This document shows positions 30,491-41,287 of a stretch of DNA of 64,000 nucleotides, one piece after another (the stretch's first letter is position 1; every line of letters starts with the position of its first letter). The notes beneath the pieces are model-generated. The model was not told the origin of the DNA, searched no databases, and worked only from the letters and a program-made list of their open reading frames with translations. The DNA is from Skeletonema tropicum. Lineage: Eukaryota; Bacillariophyta; Thalassiosirophyceae; Thalassiosirales; Thalassiosiraceae. The translations under genes were made by a program, and so were the position numbers. The stretch spans positions 992,001-1,056,000 of the forward strand of contig CM074128.1 in NCBI GenBank assembly GCA_037178625.1, in the 5' to 3' direction.

Positions 30491-32671
30491 TTACACTTCC
30501 ATCTTGGGAGAGTCATTTCGTGGCTGAAGCGGCGGTAACGTGCAATCCCTGTCTGAGTTTTTCCTACGGGGTGCTTTTGTGGATGTGGAAGTTGTCTTCT
30601 CCATGGCTTTAGATTTCTTTTCATCTTTTCTTGATACGAGGGTTACCTTCTTTTTGGATGATCTAGATTTTTTTTCAACAAGGCTTGCACTCCTCGTTCG
30701 ACGACGATTTAAGTCATCACGTTCTTCACTGACAATGGCACTGAATGATCTATTCCGAACATCATCATCATCTACTTCCTCCTCTCTGTTTCTACTCCGT
30801 TGTGAAGGTGTATAGCTTCTACCCCGCTTGTACTGCTTGCGGTTGATGTTCTCATTTTTGCCATTTCTCGTTTCGATGTCATCGTTTCTGTCGAACGAAT
30901 GTCTTGAAGCAGAACTTTCCTTTGACTTAACAGTGGCAGTGTCGATCACGTTAGATGGATTACCACACAAAGTAACATCACCAGTGCAATTTTCCAACAG
31001 TTGCGACAAGGTTGAGAAATCCCACATCGAGATTCCGCTCTGCTGTAAGTTTTCAATGCTATCACCATCTCCATTGTTTTCAAAGGACTCATGATATCTT
31101 GAGTAGCAATCAAAGTTGTGCTTCTCTTTCATCCCCTCGACTTCATACACGAGCACGTAGGCCTGTGCACTTAAAACCTCACTGACGTCAACTTTGGTGA
31201 CGACGTCATCATTTGCCAAGTACCAGTCTTTCCCTTTTCTCACGTAGGCAATGTAATGTCCACGATCACATGATCGCCCCTTGTGAACTAAGACCGCCAC
31301 CAACGAGTATGGAGGAGGCTTCCCCAGGTTCGCTTTGGACATGAAGTCCTTGATAACTAACCGTAATGGAAAGCTGACGTTCTTGGCTATTCTTGACATT
31401 CTCCCATACATGTCGTAAGTAAATCGCTTGTAATTGATCACAAGCATCGTTGGGGCGGTAGCCAATCGCAAACCCTTGGTCACAACACGTTTGGTTTTAC
31501 ATCTTGTACACGTAACCTTATTATCCGCATCCAAAGTTTCATCCATTGTGAAATTCTCCAAGGCATCGTCCAAAGTTTTGATGTTGGTGCTGTTAATGTC
31601 TAGACTGAGATCCATATATCTATCTCTGGTGAGAGAAATCTTCTTACATGTCTGACACGTCACAGAACTTTCCAAAAGTCCGTCGAATAAACTGGATAAG
31701 CGGGGATTTCTCCCGTGCATTGTCAGAGCCGATAGAAGCGTTCGGAAGAATTCATGTGCGTCTTCTTGTTGGTAAGGGCGGAGCGTGGGAGATATGACAT
31801 GTACCTTCCGTGTAATTGATCCCGGATCTACAACGCGGTTTGAGGGACTACTCGAGCCACCGTAACCGAGAAAGGAACCAACAAATGTCGTCTGGGATTC
31901 CCTCTCCGACTTTCTTGTAGGTTTGGTGTAGTCTATTGTCATCTGAGTTAGTTCATCTGTCAACCAAATTGACAACTCGTCCGCCTTTTGAGATCGATCG
32001 TCGTCGTTTTCAAGTTGTTTGTTAACCACCTGATACATCTCCGAGTGGACCGTAGATTGACTGAAAACGGACGCATCGTCTTTACTTCGTCTGCCCCATT
32101 TCTTCTTTCTACCAAACTTCAGCGAAGACTTGCCTCTCCCAACAGGAGTGTTCCCATCTTCAAGCGCCCTGGCCAGAGCTTGTTCCTCTTCTTCATCGTA
32201 AATAGTGGACATACCTGTTAGACAACTCTCGTAGGCACTGTCGGCATCGTCATCTCTGCTGGCATCCTCAGAATCTACCGATCCACTTCCGTACACCAAT
32301 AATTTGCGATTGAAGGAATGCTTCCTGATAATTTGTGCATTGCGCTCATCTAACAGCGCGTGCGGCAGGGCCGTCGACAGTAAACACTGCAACGCCGCGT
32401 TGGCATAACATGTGTTGCCAACATTTTTTAAGCCCGGAGGCGGAGGCAAAGGTTTTTCTTTAGGGGAGATGGTTTCTATCGAATCCTTACGGGGCGTCTC
32501 GTGTAATTCTTTATGTTCATCGACTGTTGGTTCTCTCTTGGGTGTTACGTTACTCCTTTTCTTCTTCTGTGGTGACTTCCTCTTGGACGGAGAGCTATTG
32601 TTAGCAAGCCGAAAGCGTTGATTTTTTGCCGTCTTGCTCATCTTCATATTATCATCTCCGCCGAGAAGCAT
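30491..32671 (-). CDS. Ubiquitin carboxyl-terminal hydrolase (USP, USP36/42-like)
   Basis: A 726-residue intronless deubiquitinase. The Cys box is GLKNVGNTCYANAALQCL (catalytic Cys88) and the His box is RSCDRGHYIAYVRKGKDWYL with the downstream NDD. A zinc-binding finger is formed by CQTC and CTRC pairs (VTCQTCKKISL; KVTCTRCKTKR). PTLRPYQQEDAHEFFRTLLSAL-like sequence completes the USP core. An insert of about 150 residues sits between the Cys box and the QEDAHEFF element. Both termini are Lys/Arg/Ser-rich (RKSPQKKKRSN; KKSRSSKKKVTLVSRK), typical of nuclear or nucleolar USPs such as the USP36/42 group. It removes ubiquitin from proteins; targets unknown. MKMSKTAK (Met9, Met11) are alternative starts. 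Confidence 0.93.
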   Translation of the reverse strand: MLLGGDDNMKMSKTAKNQRFRLANNSSPSKRKSPQKKKRSNVTPKREPTVDEHKELHETPRKDSIETISPKEKPLPPPPGLKNVGNTCYANAALQCLLSTALPHALLDERNAQIIRKHSFNRKLLVYGSGSVDSEDASRDDDADSAYESCLTGMSTIYDEEEEQALARALEDGNTPVGRGKSSLKFGRKKKWGRRSKDDASVFSQSTVHSEMYQVVNKQLENDDDRSQKADELSIWLTDELTQMTIDYTKPTRKSERESQTTFVGSFLGYGGSSSPSNRVVDPGSITRKVHVISPTLRPYQQEDAHEFFRTLLSALTMHGRNPRLSSLFDGLLESSVTCQTCKKISLTRDRYMDLSLDINSTNIKTLDDALENFTMDETLDADNKVTCTRCKTKRVVTKGLRLATAPTMLVINYKRFTYDMYGRMSRIAKNVSFPLRLVIKDFMSKANLGKPPPYSLVAVLVHKGRSCDRGHYIAYVRKGKDWYLANDDVVTKVDVSEVLSAQAYVLVYEVEGMKEKHNFDCYSRYHESFENNGDGDSIENLQQSGISMWDFSTLSQLLENCTGDVTLCGNPSNVIDTATVKSKESSASRHSFDRNDDIETRNGKNENINRKQYKRGRSYTPSQRSRNREEEVDDDDVRNRSFSAIVSEERDDLNRRRTRSASLVEKKSRSSKKKVTLVSRKDEKKSKAMEKTTSTSTKAPRRKNSDRDCTLPPLQPRNDSPKMEV

Positions 32672-35553
32672 CTTTTATTTTTAACGACGCTGCCGCCTGG
32701 ACTTATCCATAAACCAATGCTGGCCTGAGTATTATGTTTCGAACGACTGAACGATGTTTTTATGCCACCATTCATGTAAGTTGGAGAGGCACATACAAAA
32801 AATTCCAACGACACGCGAACCGCCCACAAGACTGTCAGTTCTATTCTAGAAGGAGAAGGAGAAACTTTCTTGCGTTGACTGAAAAGAACACCAAATTTGG
32901 CTGTCGTGTTGTGCGTTGAGCGTGCGAACACAGTATTTTAGTGACACAGCCCTGACTGCGAATGCGAACTCAGCGTGTCATTAATTGCCTTTCTGACCAG
33001 AGTACCGGTTCATTCAGTGTTTTTTATCTTTAGAGAGAGAGGCGAGTCACAGGATCTACATATATACCTATGATACAGGTGCGCGAAAATAACCTCAATA
33101 ACCTCAAGCAGAGCGAACGTCGTCGAAAGTGAAAGTGTGATGGTTCCCGTGGTGTGATAAACACGAACTGTGCACTTTGTATTATTTCTACAGCTGTCTT
33201 CACGAGATTGCGGACTAACATTCAAGGTTCTAATTCCTACGTAGGTTTGGTACAAATGACGTAATGAGTCTTATGAAAATCACTTGGGCCGATTTCCCTC
33301 AACTCATCTCTCATCGAGCACCTCTCCACACAAAATGATGCCAACCATGGCCAAATTCCGGCGCCTACCACACATACCACATTGACATCTGTCATATCCC
33401 TATGCACTAATTGAGTTCTAATATATGTTTAGATGTGATTGAACCTTTAGGGATATCCTGGAACATAAAATGTGAGCGAAGGAGATAAAAATTCTGAAGC
33501 ACACGTCAGCATCACCTCCAGCGACAACCACATAACAACATCAATGGAGTATGGCGAGTCTTCGTACATATATGGTGCTATCAGCTCGTTAGACGACGTC
33601 CTATTACTATAGAGAGTCATTATTTCGTGATCTCTGCCTTGATCAGCAGGATTTGACGGCAGAAATATGAGTAAGATAGCCAGTCAAAATATTCATCTCC
33701 GTCGCGATATAGTCTCATAGTACTGAAGAATCAACGCCCCAACACTGCTTACACCGCAGATCAAGTTGGACACTTCATCAGCCGATAACAGTATAACATT
33801 ATCGTGCTTGTGCAGCCGACAACACAATTACCAATCTTCAGAAGTCTTGAGTGTAGCCTCTTTGTTGGTATGACAGTCAATGACGATTATTGTTGGAGGA
33901 GGCATTCTCGGATAGAGGCAGATCTATGTACCAATACATTGTGGAAGTCTGTGATAAATAAAATCCCAACAAGAGTAATACGACTAGCGGTCAATTGATG
34001 TTTTGATCAGCATACAGGAATTTAGCAATAGAGATGACTCTCCGCTCGCGAATTGGAATCAAGTCCAGATGTTATGCTTCAATTTAATAATATCATTCAT
34101 TGCCGACGGCATTGATATTACTGCAGACCATCCTGATTCCTTTATGAAAGATACACGAGGCTCTACGAAATCAGACTTATCATTAGGCGATCAATGTGGG
34201 CGACTTGCAACAATTCACGGCATGTGAGCAAGACTTGGAGTGGCCGAAGCAACCAGCAAACATGCGCTCAAAGAGAAGTGGACTGTGAAACTGTTTAGAA
34301 ATGATATGCCGATAAGGCATAATGAAGAGTAATGCAATGGTAATGTGATATTTAAACTGAGTGATAGCAACAGCTTGGAGAAACTCATTACATTTTCATT
34401 TCGATCCATGTATACAACATATTATCTTCAAACAGCATGCGAAACAGCATGCGATGAGTAGTATCATTCATACGTTCTGAAATAATAACGTCACAAGGCC
34501 GCCAAATTCATAGATGTCTATACCTTGTCGCGTGTTGGTTTCTTCATTTGCATTCGTCAGTTTGGTGCTGCTGTAGTACTTCTGTCTTTTGAGTCATTCA
34601 TGTAACAGTTGATGCCTACAATTCATTGGGTTTGTACTTGCAATAGATTCTGGCGACACAAAAATACTTCCATCAACTTGCCAAGATATATAATTGCATT
34701 GCTTGTCGATCAAATCACACCCATGGATTGTTGTTTGATGGGTGCTGGGTTTGTTATTGTTCGTCTTTTGAATCAGAGTTGTTGTGTCTCGTCATAACAT
34801 CACTACACATTCATCATCATGAAGTAACCTCATAAAGCTTACAAAATAGAACCAAGCAATCAAGATCATATTCATTATTGGCGGTAGCGTAGCGAACGAA
34901 ATCATTTTTCATTCATCCCATGATCGATTTGCTGCGGCGGTGCTATATTCCAGAAGAGGTAAACACTTATACTCAAAAATTGCATTTATCATCGACAACG
35001 CAACTTGTGTGAAATAATTTTTGTTGCATCCTCAAGGCCGGCGTTTTATACTCCTCGATTACATATATACTCATATTTCATATCACTAAGTCAGGCATGA
35101 TCTCACTGCATTATTGTGTTCTTTATGGCCTAAAATAAGTCTTCGAAGGGTGGCGATGGAATGAGACGTACACGATTTTTGGGACTTGACGGTGGCAAGA
35201 GTTTCTCAGCAGTGGTTGGGTAAAAGACTCTGATATGTACTGAATATGAAGCCGATAGTATTTCTATTGTTGCCAAAGGATGAATTTGTTGTTTTGTATT
35301 TCTGTTGCGAGCTGCTGCTACCGGACTGATGTGAGTGTAATGTCACTATCATGGTGAAGATGTTGTGTTTTTGATGGGAGATGGGAGGTGAGTCGAGTCA
35401 ATGGTATGTTTTTACAGTAGGAATTAAATTCTACGGGGATCCGCGATGAGCTGAAGACAGCTGTAGATAATACTTCTAAATCATACTTATCTATCAATAG
35501 AGCACCCTAACGCTTAGAGACAGCTAAACGAAGGCTATGATAGCATTCTATTG
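32672..35553. other. 2.9-kb gene-free region
   Basis: No gene is supported here on either strand. Short ORFs at 33804-33998 and 34003-34227 lack recognisable features. The sequence is AT-rich, with a tandem AAACAGCATGCG pair at about 34433-34455 and TTCCTACGTAGG at about 33235, also seen at about 21799. A noncoding RNA or weakly coding gene cannot be excluded by eye. Confidence 0.4.
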
Positions 35554-36606
35554 TCATCTACTTCTTTTCTCTGCAGCATTGTGCATCGAAGCTGCCATTT
35601 TCCTTGCCCGCTTCATCTCTTCTCTAATTGCTCGACACTTGTTCCCACCATCCCTATTGTATCTTTCCAATGCGTCAGGCATCCACTTGTCAAAGTAAGA
35701 GAGTCTTGTGTCGTATCCTGGATGAGTTGAGATGAATTCGGGAGGTGTCACAGCATTCTTATCCCCGTCTTCTTTCATTCTTGAAAATACAATCTTTGCT
35801 GATCTAGGATCATAACATGCTTCACTTGCCAGCACGACTCCAATGTTATCAGCTTCAACCTCGTGTTCTCTAGAATGCGGCAGAGCTACAAGCAGCTGTT
35901 GTGCTGGCACAAGAAGAGTGAAAAGTATACCTGTTGGATCCAAAATGAATACCAAACGTGATAGTATCGTCATGAGAATGCTTTCCGAGACTCGTTCTCC
36001 AGCATGACGAGCAAGATTGTGTGCCATTTCATGGCCTAACACGGATGCAAGATCATCTTCATTGTGTGCATAACGAAATAGACCAGTCAGCACAAATACA
36101 TGGTTTCCAGGAATTACAAAAGCATTTGCTTCCTTTGATCGAACAACAGTGTATGTGTAAGGAGACATTGTTGCGTTACTGGTGTCACTTGCCTGTCCAT
36201 ATTGTGCCGAAAAACTTTGAGCCGCAGCAGCTATTCGACTTCCCACACGTTTCACTGTAACAGAAGCACGATGGTCGGCTGGCAATATATCTCCTTTAAA
36301 TTTTTGTAGCAACTCTTTATATTGTTTGTGACCCATCTCCTGCTCCCATTTTGGATTAGTACATATCAACCGTTTCCTATTGGTATATGGAGCGTAGTCT
36401 AGGCAGGAATAATATGCATAGATAGAGCCCATTGTCAGCCCAGTCATCGGAAGGACAAAGCCATATTTGACATACGAAGGCAATTCATTATGTTCATCTC
36501 GACGAGAGCCGTATCTTCGCAAGGAAATCAATTTGAATCGAGAGCGTGCCTGGCAGAAGCTACGAGAACGGCATACCTTTGTAATAGGAAATGCATGGGT
36601 AAACAT
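35554..36606 (-). CDS. OMA1: OMA1-like mitochondrial M48 metalloprotease
   Basis: A 350-residue protein with an Arg-rich, Asp/Glu-free N-terminus (MFTHAFPITKVCRSRSFCQA) fitting a mitochondrial presequence, then a hydrophobic segment (VLPMTGLTMGSIYAYYSC). The zinc site is VLGHEMAHNLARH (HExxH) with the downstream Glu in SREHEVEADNIGV, plus FVIPGNHVFVLTGLF upstream and STHPGYDTRLSYF after it, the standard order of OMA1/Ste24-like M48 peptidases. OMA1 acts in the inner mitochondrial membrane in protein quality control and OPA1/dynamin processing. Length is close to the yeast protein (345 aa). Divergent from the plastid transporter at 36969. Confidence 0.92.
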   Translation of the reverse strand: MFTHAFPITKVCRSRSFCQARSRFKLISLRRYGSRRDEHNELPSYVKYGFVLPMTGLTMGSIYAYYSCLDYAPYTNRKRLICTNPKWEQEMGHKQYKELLQKFKGDILPADHRASVTVKRVGSRIAAAAQSFSAQYGQASDTSNATMSPYTYTVVRSKEANAFVIPGNHVFVLTGLFRYAHNEDDLASVLGHEMAHNLARHAGERVSESILMTILSRLVFILDPTGILFTLLVPAQQLLVALPHSREHEVEADNIGVVLASEACYDPRSAKIVFSRMKEDGDKNAVTPPEFISTHPGYDTRLSYFDKWMPDALERYNRDGGNKCRAIREEMKRARKMAASMHNAAEKRSR

Positions 36607-36968
36607 GGCGTAGATGATGTTGTGTCAGAGTGTATATAATTGCTGCTTTGTGTATCTTCATCTATCTTCATCATCACTGCGTTGTCCATGATGACACTTT
36701 GACAAGCTATGTATGCGGTAAGTATTTTTCGCGCAGCTTTTGGCGGCCGATGTCATGACGTCATCAGTGCCAGTGCGTCATTGGATCATCTCGCTCAGCA
36801 AAGTTTCGACAAAGATCATGGTCATGGAGATGCGGAGACCAATGAGAATAGAGAATCATACTGCGTGAATGAAGTAGGTAGGCAATAGGTATCATAGGCC
36901 AGCACCGACTTACACGCATTTTCCATTGCAACGAGCTAGGAGCTGAACCATTTGCTCTTGGTGAAACG
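36607..36968. promoter_or_regulatory. Divergent promoter of OMA1-like and plastid transporter genes
   Basis: A 362-bp spacer. It contains the full palindrome TGACGTCA at 36756-36763 (within ATGACGTCAT). TGACGT is the core bound by diatom bZIP factors including aureochromes and is found in CO2- and light-responsive diatom promoters; whether this copy works is unknown. Confidence 0.45.
36756..36763. promoter_or_regulatory. CRE-type bZIP site TGACGTCA
   Basis: A perfect 8-bp palindrome, 206 bp upstream of the transporter ATG and 150 bp upstream of the OMA1-like ATG. It matches the cAMP-response-element/bZIP consensus. A single short site can occur by chance. Confidence 0.35.
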
Positions 36969-38561
36969 ATGAGGAAAGAATGGCTTGCTACAGCGATGTT
37001 CATAATATCATCATTTGATATTGGGCACGCTCGACGAACTGCATTTGTGCCCTGTAGGATCGCCGAGCACGAATTGTTTCATCGACGGAGAAACCCTTCC
37101 GTTTGCGAACACAAGGGGCACCAGACGCTGCGTTGCCGCGACACACCGCCTACAGTTTCCTCTCGAACAGCTTACTGTCGGTCAAAAAATACGCTATTAA
37201 ATACCCACACAAAAGAGACAGAAGAATACTCAGAAACTACGTGGGATGTACTCACTGATGAAAATGTCGACACCAGAACATCTTCTCTCAGTGCCGAAAC
37301 AAACTCTCCAGCCGAAATTTCAATACTGGGAATACCTCTGCGGTCAATTATTCTACTCAATTTAGTAGCAATTATATGGGGGACGCAACATTCTGTCATT
37401 AAGACTGTTGTCGATGATACTGCCTTATTGTCCATTGGATTTGTGGATAATTTCGGCGTTACCAATTGGGCTGAACATGTGTTTGGCACAAACTGGGAAC
37501 TCTTCATGTCTAAGGTGCAAATTCTCAACATTGCAAATGATACTGGAGGAAGTAAGGATGACGCGGCTGCATACTTTACTCTAGCTAGATTTTCACTAGC
37601 TGCTCTGTTGGCATCACCGTATACACCTGGATTGAAACAACCAACAATAGATGAAGATGATGGTGATAATGCCCTCGTGCAATCACAAACAAACTTTCTC
37701 GATGATACAACTGCACAAAATGAACAAACGAAGCTAGCATGGAAATATGGGATAGAATTGGGCATCTACATGTTCTTAGGATATGGCTTCCAAGCAATCG
37801 GTTTGCAAACAACCACCGCTTCTCGTTCTGGATTCTTGCTTTATCTGAATGTGAAGCTTGTTCCATTCTTTTCATTCTTCCTATTCGGTAAAACAATACA
37901 AACAAGTACGTGGATATCAGCATTGGTTGCGTTTGCTGGAACAGCATTGCTAGCGTTTGATAATGCAAGTGATGGAACAGGAGGTCTTGTTGACGCGTCT
38001 TTCGCAGTCGGAGATTTATGGAGTATCGCTGCAGCAGCAGCGTCTGCTCTGTTTATTCTTCGAATGGAAGCTGCCTCAAAAGCAGTACCAAAGTCTGCTG
38101 AGTTGAATGCCGCAAATCTTTGGACTGTGGCCTTTCTCTCGCTTATGTGGACAGCATGGATTTCATTCAACAACTTACAAAGCGAGGCCTCTATGCTAAC
38201 TGAAACACTTCCAGAAACATTGACACAAACACTTCAACAAACATTCCAACAGACTGTCAATACGATTACAGCAAATCCACTCCAGCTAATCTATCTATCC
38301 GCTGTTACAACAGCACTTGCGAACTACCTTCAATCGATTGCCCAAAGAGAAGTTTCAGCCGAAAGAGCTTCAATATTCTATGCATTAGATCCTGTTTATG
38401 GAGCTGCATTTGCCAATTTACTTCTTGGCGAAACTCTTGGCTTGTGGGGTTGGGTCGGAGCAAGTTTGATTGCGTTAGCAGCTGCTACCAATGCTGTTTG
38501 GGATTTTGGTGGCAAGATTGATGTAGACGCTGATTCTAATGAAAATACAAGTAAAGCATGA
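36969..38561 (+). CDS. Plastid-targeted EamA/DMT-family transporter
   Basis: A 530-residue intronless protein. The N-terminus (MRKEWLATAMFIISSFDIGH then ARRTAFVP) has a hydrophobic signal and a TAFVP junction like the diatom ASAFAP plastid motif, followed by a basic transit-like stretch. From about residue 125 there are roughly ten membrane segments with two EamA halves: ILLNLVAIIWGTQHSVIK begins the first, and SAERASIFYALDPVYGAAFA with LLLGETLGLWGWVGASLI ends the second. An acidic linker (PTIDEDDGDNALVQ) lies between early spans. Drug/metabolite transporters of this kind move phosphorylated sugars, amino acids or other metabolites across plastid membranes; the substrate is not evident. Divergent from the OMA1-like gene. 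Confidence 0.85.
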   Translation: MRKEWLATAMFIISSFDIGHARRTAFVPCRIAEHELFHRRRNPSVCEHKGHQTLRCRDTPPTVSSRTAYCRSKNTLLNTHTKETEEYSETTWDVLTDENVDTRTSSLSAETNSPAEISILGIPLRSIILLNLVAIIWGTQHSVIKTVVDDTALLSIGFVDNFGVTNWAEHVFGTNWELFMSKVQILNIANDTGGSKDDAAAYFTLARFSLAALLASPYTPGLKQPTIDEDDGDNALVQSQTNFLDDTTAQNEQTKLAWKYGIELGIYMFLGYGFQAIGLQTTTASRSGFLLYLNVKLVPFFSFFLFGKTIQTSTWISALVAFAGTALLAFDNASDGTGGLVDASFAVGDLWSIAAAAASALFILRMEAASKAVPKSAELNAANLWTVAFLSLMWTAWISFNNLQSEASMLTETLPETLTQTLQQTFQQTVNTITANPLQLIYLSAVTTALANYLQSIAQREVSAERASIFYALDPVYGAAFANLLLGETLGLWGWVGASLIALAAATNAVWDFGGKIDVDADSNENTSKA

Positions 38562-38833
38562 GGTTATTTCACACATGAACACTATTGCATCAATAAAATG
38601 CCACTACATACAGAACTTTCATTGATTTCTATTGATTTCATGCCCTGATATGAAGTAAATAAATAGCAGCTAGCCCCCCATCGAAACCTGTCAACCTCCT
38701 ATCAATAACCCAAACCAAAAAGGCTCAAGGCTCAAGGCTCAAAATGACGATTTGGGTCAGGAGCAGTGTCAGTATGTAGGCAAGAGTCCTTACCTGCCTA
38801 GCACTCTCTAGCATATCATATATAGCTCTAACC

Positions 38834-41005
38834 ATGGTAGACGACACCCAAAATGACGAAGAGAGCAACAACGACGAAAGCCAACTCCTCTTCTCCTGTC
38901 AATGTGATTCTGCCCGCACAGTAGCAGACCTCCTCTCCTGCCTCCGCCGCGTCGTCACATCCAATGTATCCGAGTTCGGTGGTGGCGGCGTCGGCGGAGG
39001 AGGCTACAATGGATCCACACAGCGCACGAGCCACACACAAAGCACCGCTGCGGCAGTTGCCGTGGCGGGTGGCTCGGCGAATAAAATACAGCATGCGACA
39101 GTGTACGCGGGGCCCAATGGTCTGACATTTCATGTGCAGCATGGCTTGGCGAAACAGAGTCAATGTAGTGTCGATTTACCCAAGGGATTATTTCGAGAGT
39201 ACTTTGTGGGTGAGGAAGAGGTATGGTTGGAAGATAGTGATGTGGAGTCTGTGAATGATCACACGATGGAAGGAGGAACGTCATCTCAATCGCTGGGACG
39301 GACAAAGGAAATTATTCATGGAGGAGAGTTCGGTGTCAATCTTACAACTGTGCTGGAATGCTTTTCGGTCCTATCACGAAATAACAAGTCGGTACAATCA
39401 ATGTCAAAGGGGAAAGGATCGAGTGGAAGCAGTAGCGGAGGAACCAAACAATATAATGGAGAGTATGCTTCATTAGATCGAGTGCCATTATGTATGTCGT
39501 ATGATCGTGCAACGGCATTGTTTCACTTGGAATTTCTAGAGGGAGGACAATTAGGTGGTAGTGGAGATGCATCTACGATTGGAGGAGGATGTTTGGTCAC
39601 ATGCGAAGTACCAGGTGTCGCAGTGTCAGATGATGTAGACGATGGCCCAGATGATGAAATGGACAATCACAATAATCTGAGCAGTAACAACACCTCCGGT
39701 TTAGCTGCAGCCTTTCGCTCATCACCGCTTTTGTCACGTGCCATACTTTATTCAGATGCACTTCAAGCGGCAGTGGCAGAATTGTATGATGTTCCGGGGG
39801 CATCCGTAGTACAAGTGACACTCTCCAATGAAGGGATGGAACTTGGAACTGTTGGGCCTCGATCAGAAGTTTGGGTAAATGTACCGTATCATAAACGACA
39901 GACTGGAATGTATGTTGGAATGGAATGTTACAAAACAAACAACAATGATCCTTTTGGAACTCAATCCTCGCCGACCATGATTCGTAAGTATCCGCTTGGA
40001 AGTTTTCTAACTGGGATGCGTGGTCTAGATGTCTCGCAAGAGACATGCATTAGCGTCAATTCTCGTGGAATGATGGCAATACAACATCAGGTGGCCAAGG
40101 ATGAATATACTGACACTTCGAGTGCCAATGTCCGGCCTAGTTTTGTAGATTTTATCATGACTTGTATTGAAGATGAGGGTGATGATGAAGAGTTGTCTCA
40201 AGAAAATATTAGTCAAGGTGTTCATCAGAGTGATGCATTTGAGCCTGAGGAAGCAGCAGCAGCAGCAGAAACAACAAGAGCTCGGAACAAATCCAAAAGT
40301 CGTACAGGTGAAACATTTTCTTCTTCAGAAGACGAAACAATGCAGAGTGATGCACATCGAAGGAAAGAGAAACAGCAGTATGACAGTGCGAGTGGAACTG
40401 ATCATGAAGGAGAGGAACGGTCGTCAACTAATAATGCTGCCAGTAAGATCCTTGGAGAATTGGAACTCGACAAAGACATCTTATCTTCTCATCGAGAGGA
40501 TGCATTACAAGGCAGAAAAACAGCATTAGAAGACATTCGGCGTCGTCGAAGAGAGAGACAGAATGAGTCTATGCGCATGGAGGAGGAGGATGAGCAGTCG
40601 GCCGAGAATGAAAATGCTGAAAGAAGAAACGACTCTAGAAACAAAAGACGTTCTGGTTCAGAACCTGAAACAACTTCATCTCGCAAAATGCGTCGTAGTG
40701 AAGGGTACGATAGTGAATCCAATCAATCGGATGACAATGCCGGTAATCACCTCCGTTCTACTGTGCAGTCCAGCTCAGATGATGACGATGACGAAGATTC
40801 AGAATCTGCAGATGCTTTGGATGTGACTGCCGAAATCCCGAAATTATTCTCCAAGTCGCCATCAATGACCACTTCTCGCAACAGAAGACGTCGCGGCAAG
40901 AGCACAGATATGGACGATGAAGCGGTCGATGAAGAACCCAAGATGATGTATGGAGATACGCGTTTAGAATTTACACAAGATGGCTATGGAAGTGGAGACA
41001 GTTAG
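38834..41005 (+). CDS. RAD1: RAD1 checkpoint clamp subunit with a long acidic C-terminal tail
   Basis: A 723-residue intronless protein; human RAD1 is 282. The N-terminal ~450 residues match RAD1 of the 9-1-1 clamp: ATVYAGPNGLTFHVQHG, GLFREYFVGEEEVWLE, EFGVNLTTVLECFSVLSR, LCMSYDRATALFHLEFLEGG with CLVTCEVPG, and SRAILYSDALQAAVAELYDV. With RAD9 and HUS1 this clamp loads at damaged DNA and activates the checkpoint kinase. Inserts rich in Gly/Ser and Asp/Asn separate the elements. The last ~280 residues are highly charged (RKSRTGETFSSSEDET-like; RRRRRERQNESMRMEEEDEQ; SSDDDDDEDSESADAL) with no known domain and many possible phosphosites. The ATG has an ACCATGG context, and CACTCTCTAG occurs ~30 bp upstream. 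Confidence 0.88.
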   Translation: MVDDTQNDEESNNDESQLLFSCQCDSARTVADLLSCLRRVVTSNVSEFGGGGVGGGGYNGSTQRTSHTQSTAAAVAVAGGSANKIQHATVYAGPNGLTFHVQHGLAKQSQCSVDLPKGLFREYFVGEEEVWLEDSDVESVNDHTMEGGTSSQSLGRTKEIIHGGEFGVNLTTVLECFSVLSRNNKSVQSMSKGKGSSGSSSGGTKQYNGEYASLDRVPLCMSYDRATALFHLEFLEGGQLGGSGDASTIGGGCLVTCEVPGVAVSDDVDDGPDDEMDNHNNLSSNNTSGLAAAFRSSPLLSRAILYSDALQAAVAELYDVPGASVVQVTLSNEGMELGTVGPRSEVWVNVPYHKRQTGMYVGMECYKTNNNDPFGTQSSPTMIRKYPLGSFLTGMRGLDVSQETCISVNSRGMMAIQHQVAKDEYTDTSSANVRPSFVDFIMTCIEDEGDDEELSQENISQGVHQSDAFEPEEAAAAAETTRARNKSKSRTGETFSSSEDETMQSDAHRRKEKQQYDSASGTDHEGEERSSTNNAASKILGELELDKDILSSHREDALQGRKTALEDIRRRRRERQNESMRMEEEDEQSAENENAERRNDSRNKRRSGSEPETTSSRKMRRSEGYDSESNQSDDNAGNHLRSTVQSSSDDDDDEDSESADALDVTAEIPKLFSKSPSMTTSRNRRRRGKSTDMDDEAVDEEPKMMYGDTRLEFTQDGYGSGDS

Positions 41006-41287
41006 ATTTGATTCATGGTTGTTCATAATAACATTTTACATAAGATTATTATCACATATGCACCAATCATTTGCCCCAAAAGGAAACAGGTCCTCCATGG
41101 TATCATTGCGCCGACATCGAAAAGGAAAAGAGAGCGGCCTTCTCTTTTAAGGACAGACTTTTTAGGGCCGGCTCCGAACAAAATGGATCTTTTTTGAGAT
41201 GTGCACCCTTGTCCCAGTGCAAAAACTCTCCGCCCTCCGCCACGCACTCCTACCACTGGCATAAAACACTCCAATACACGAACAACG

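Noticed and set aside
38719..38741. GGCTCAA triplicate upstream of RAD1
   Set aside because: Only three 7-bp units; too short to carry weight.
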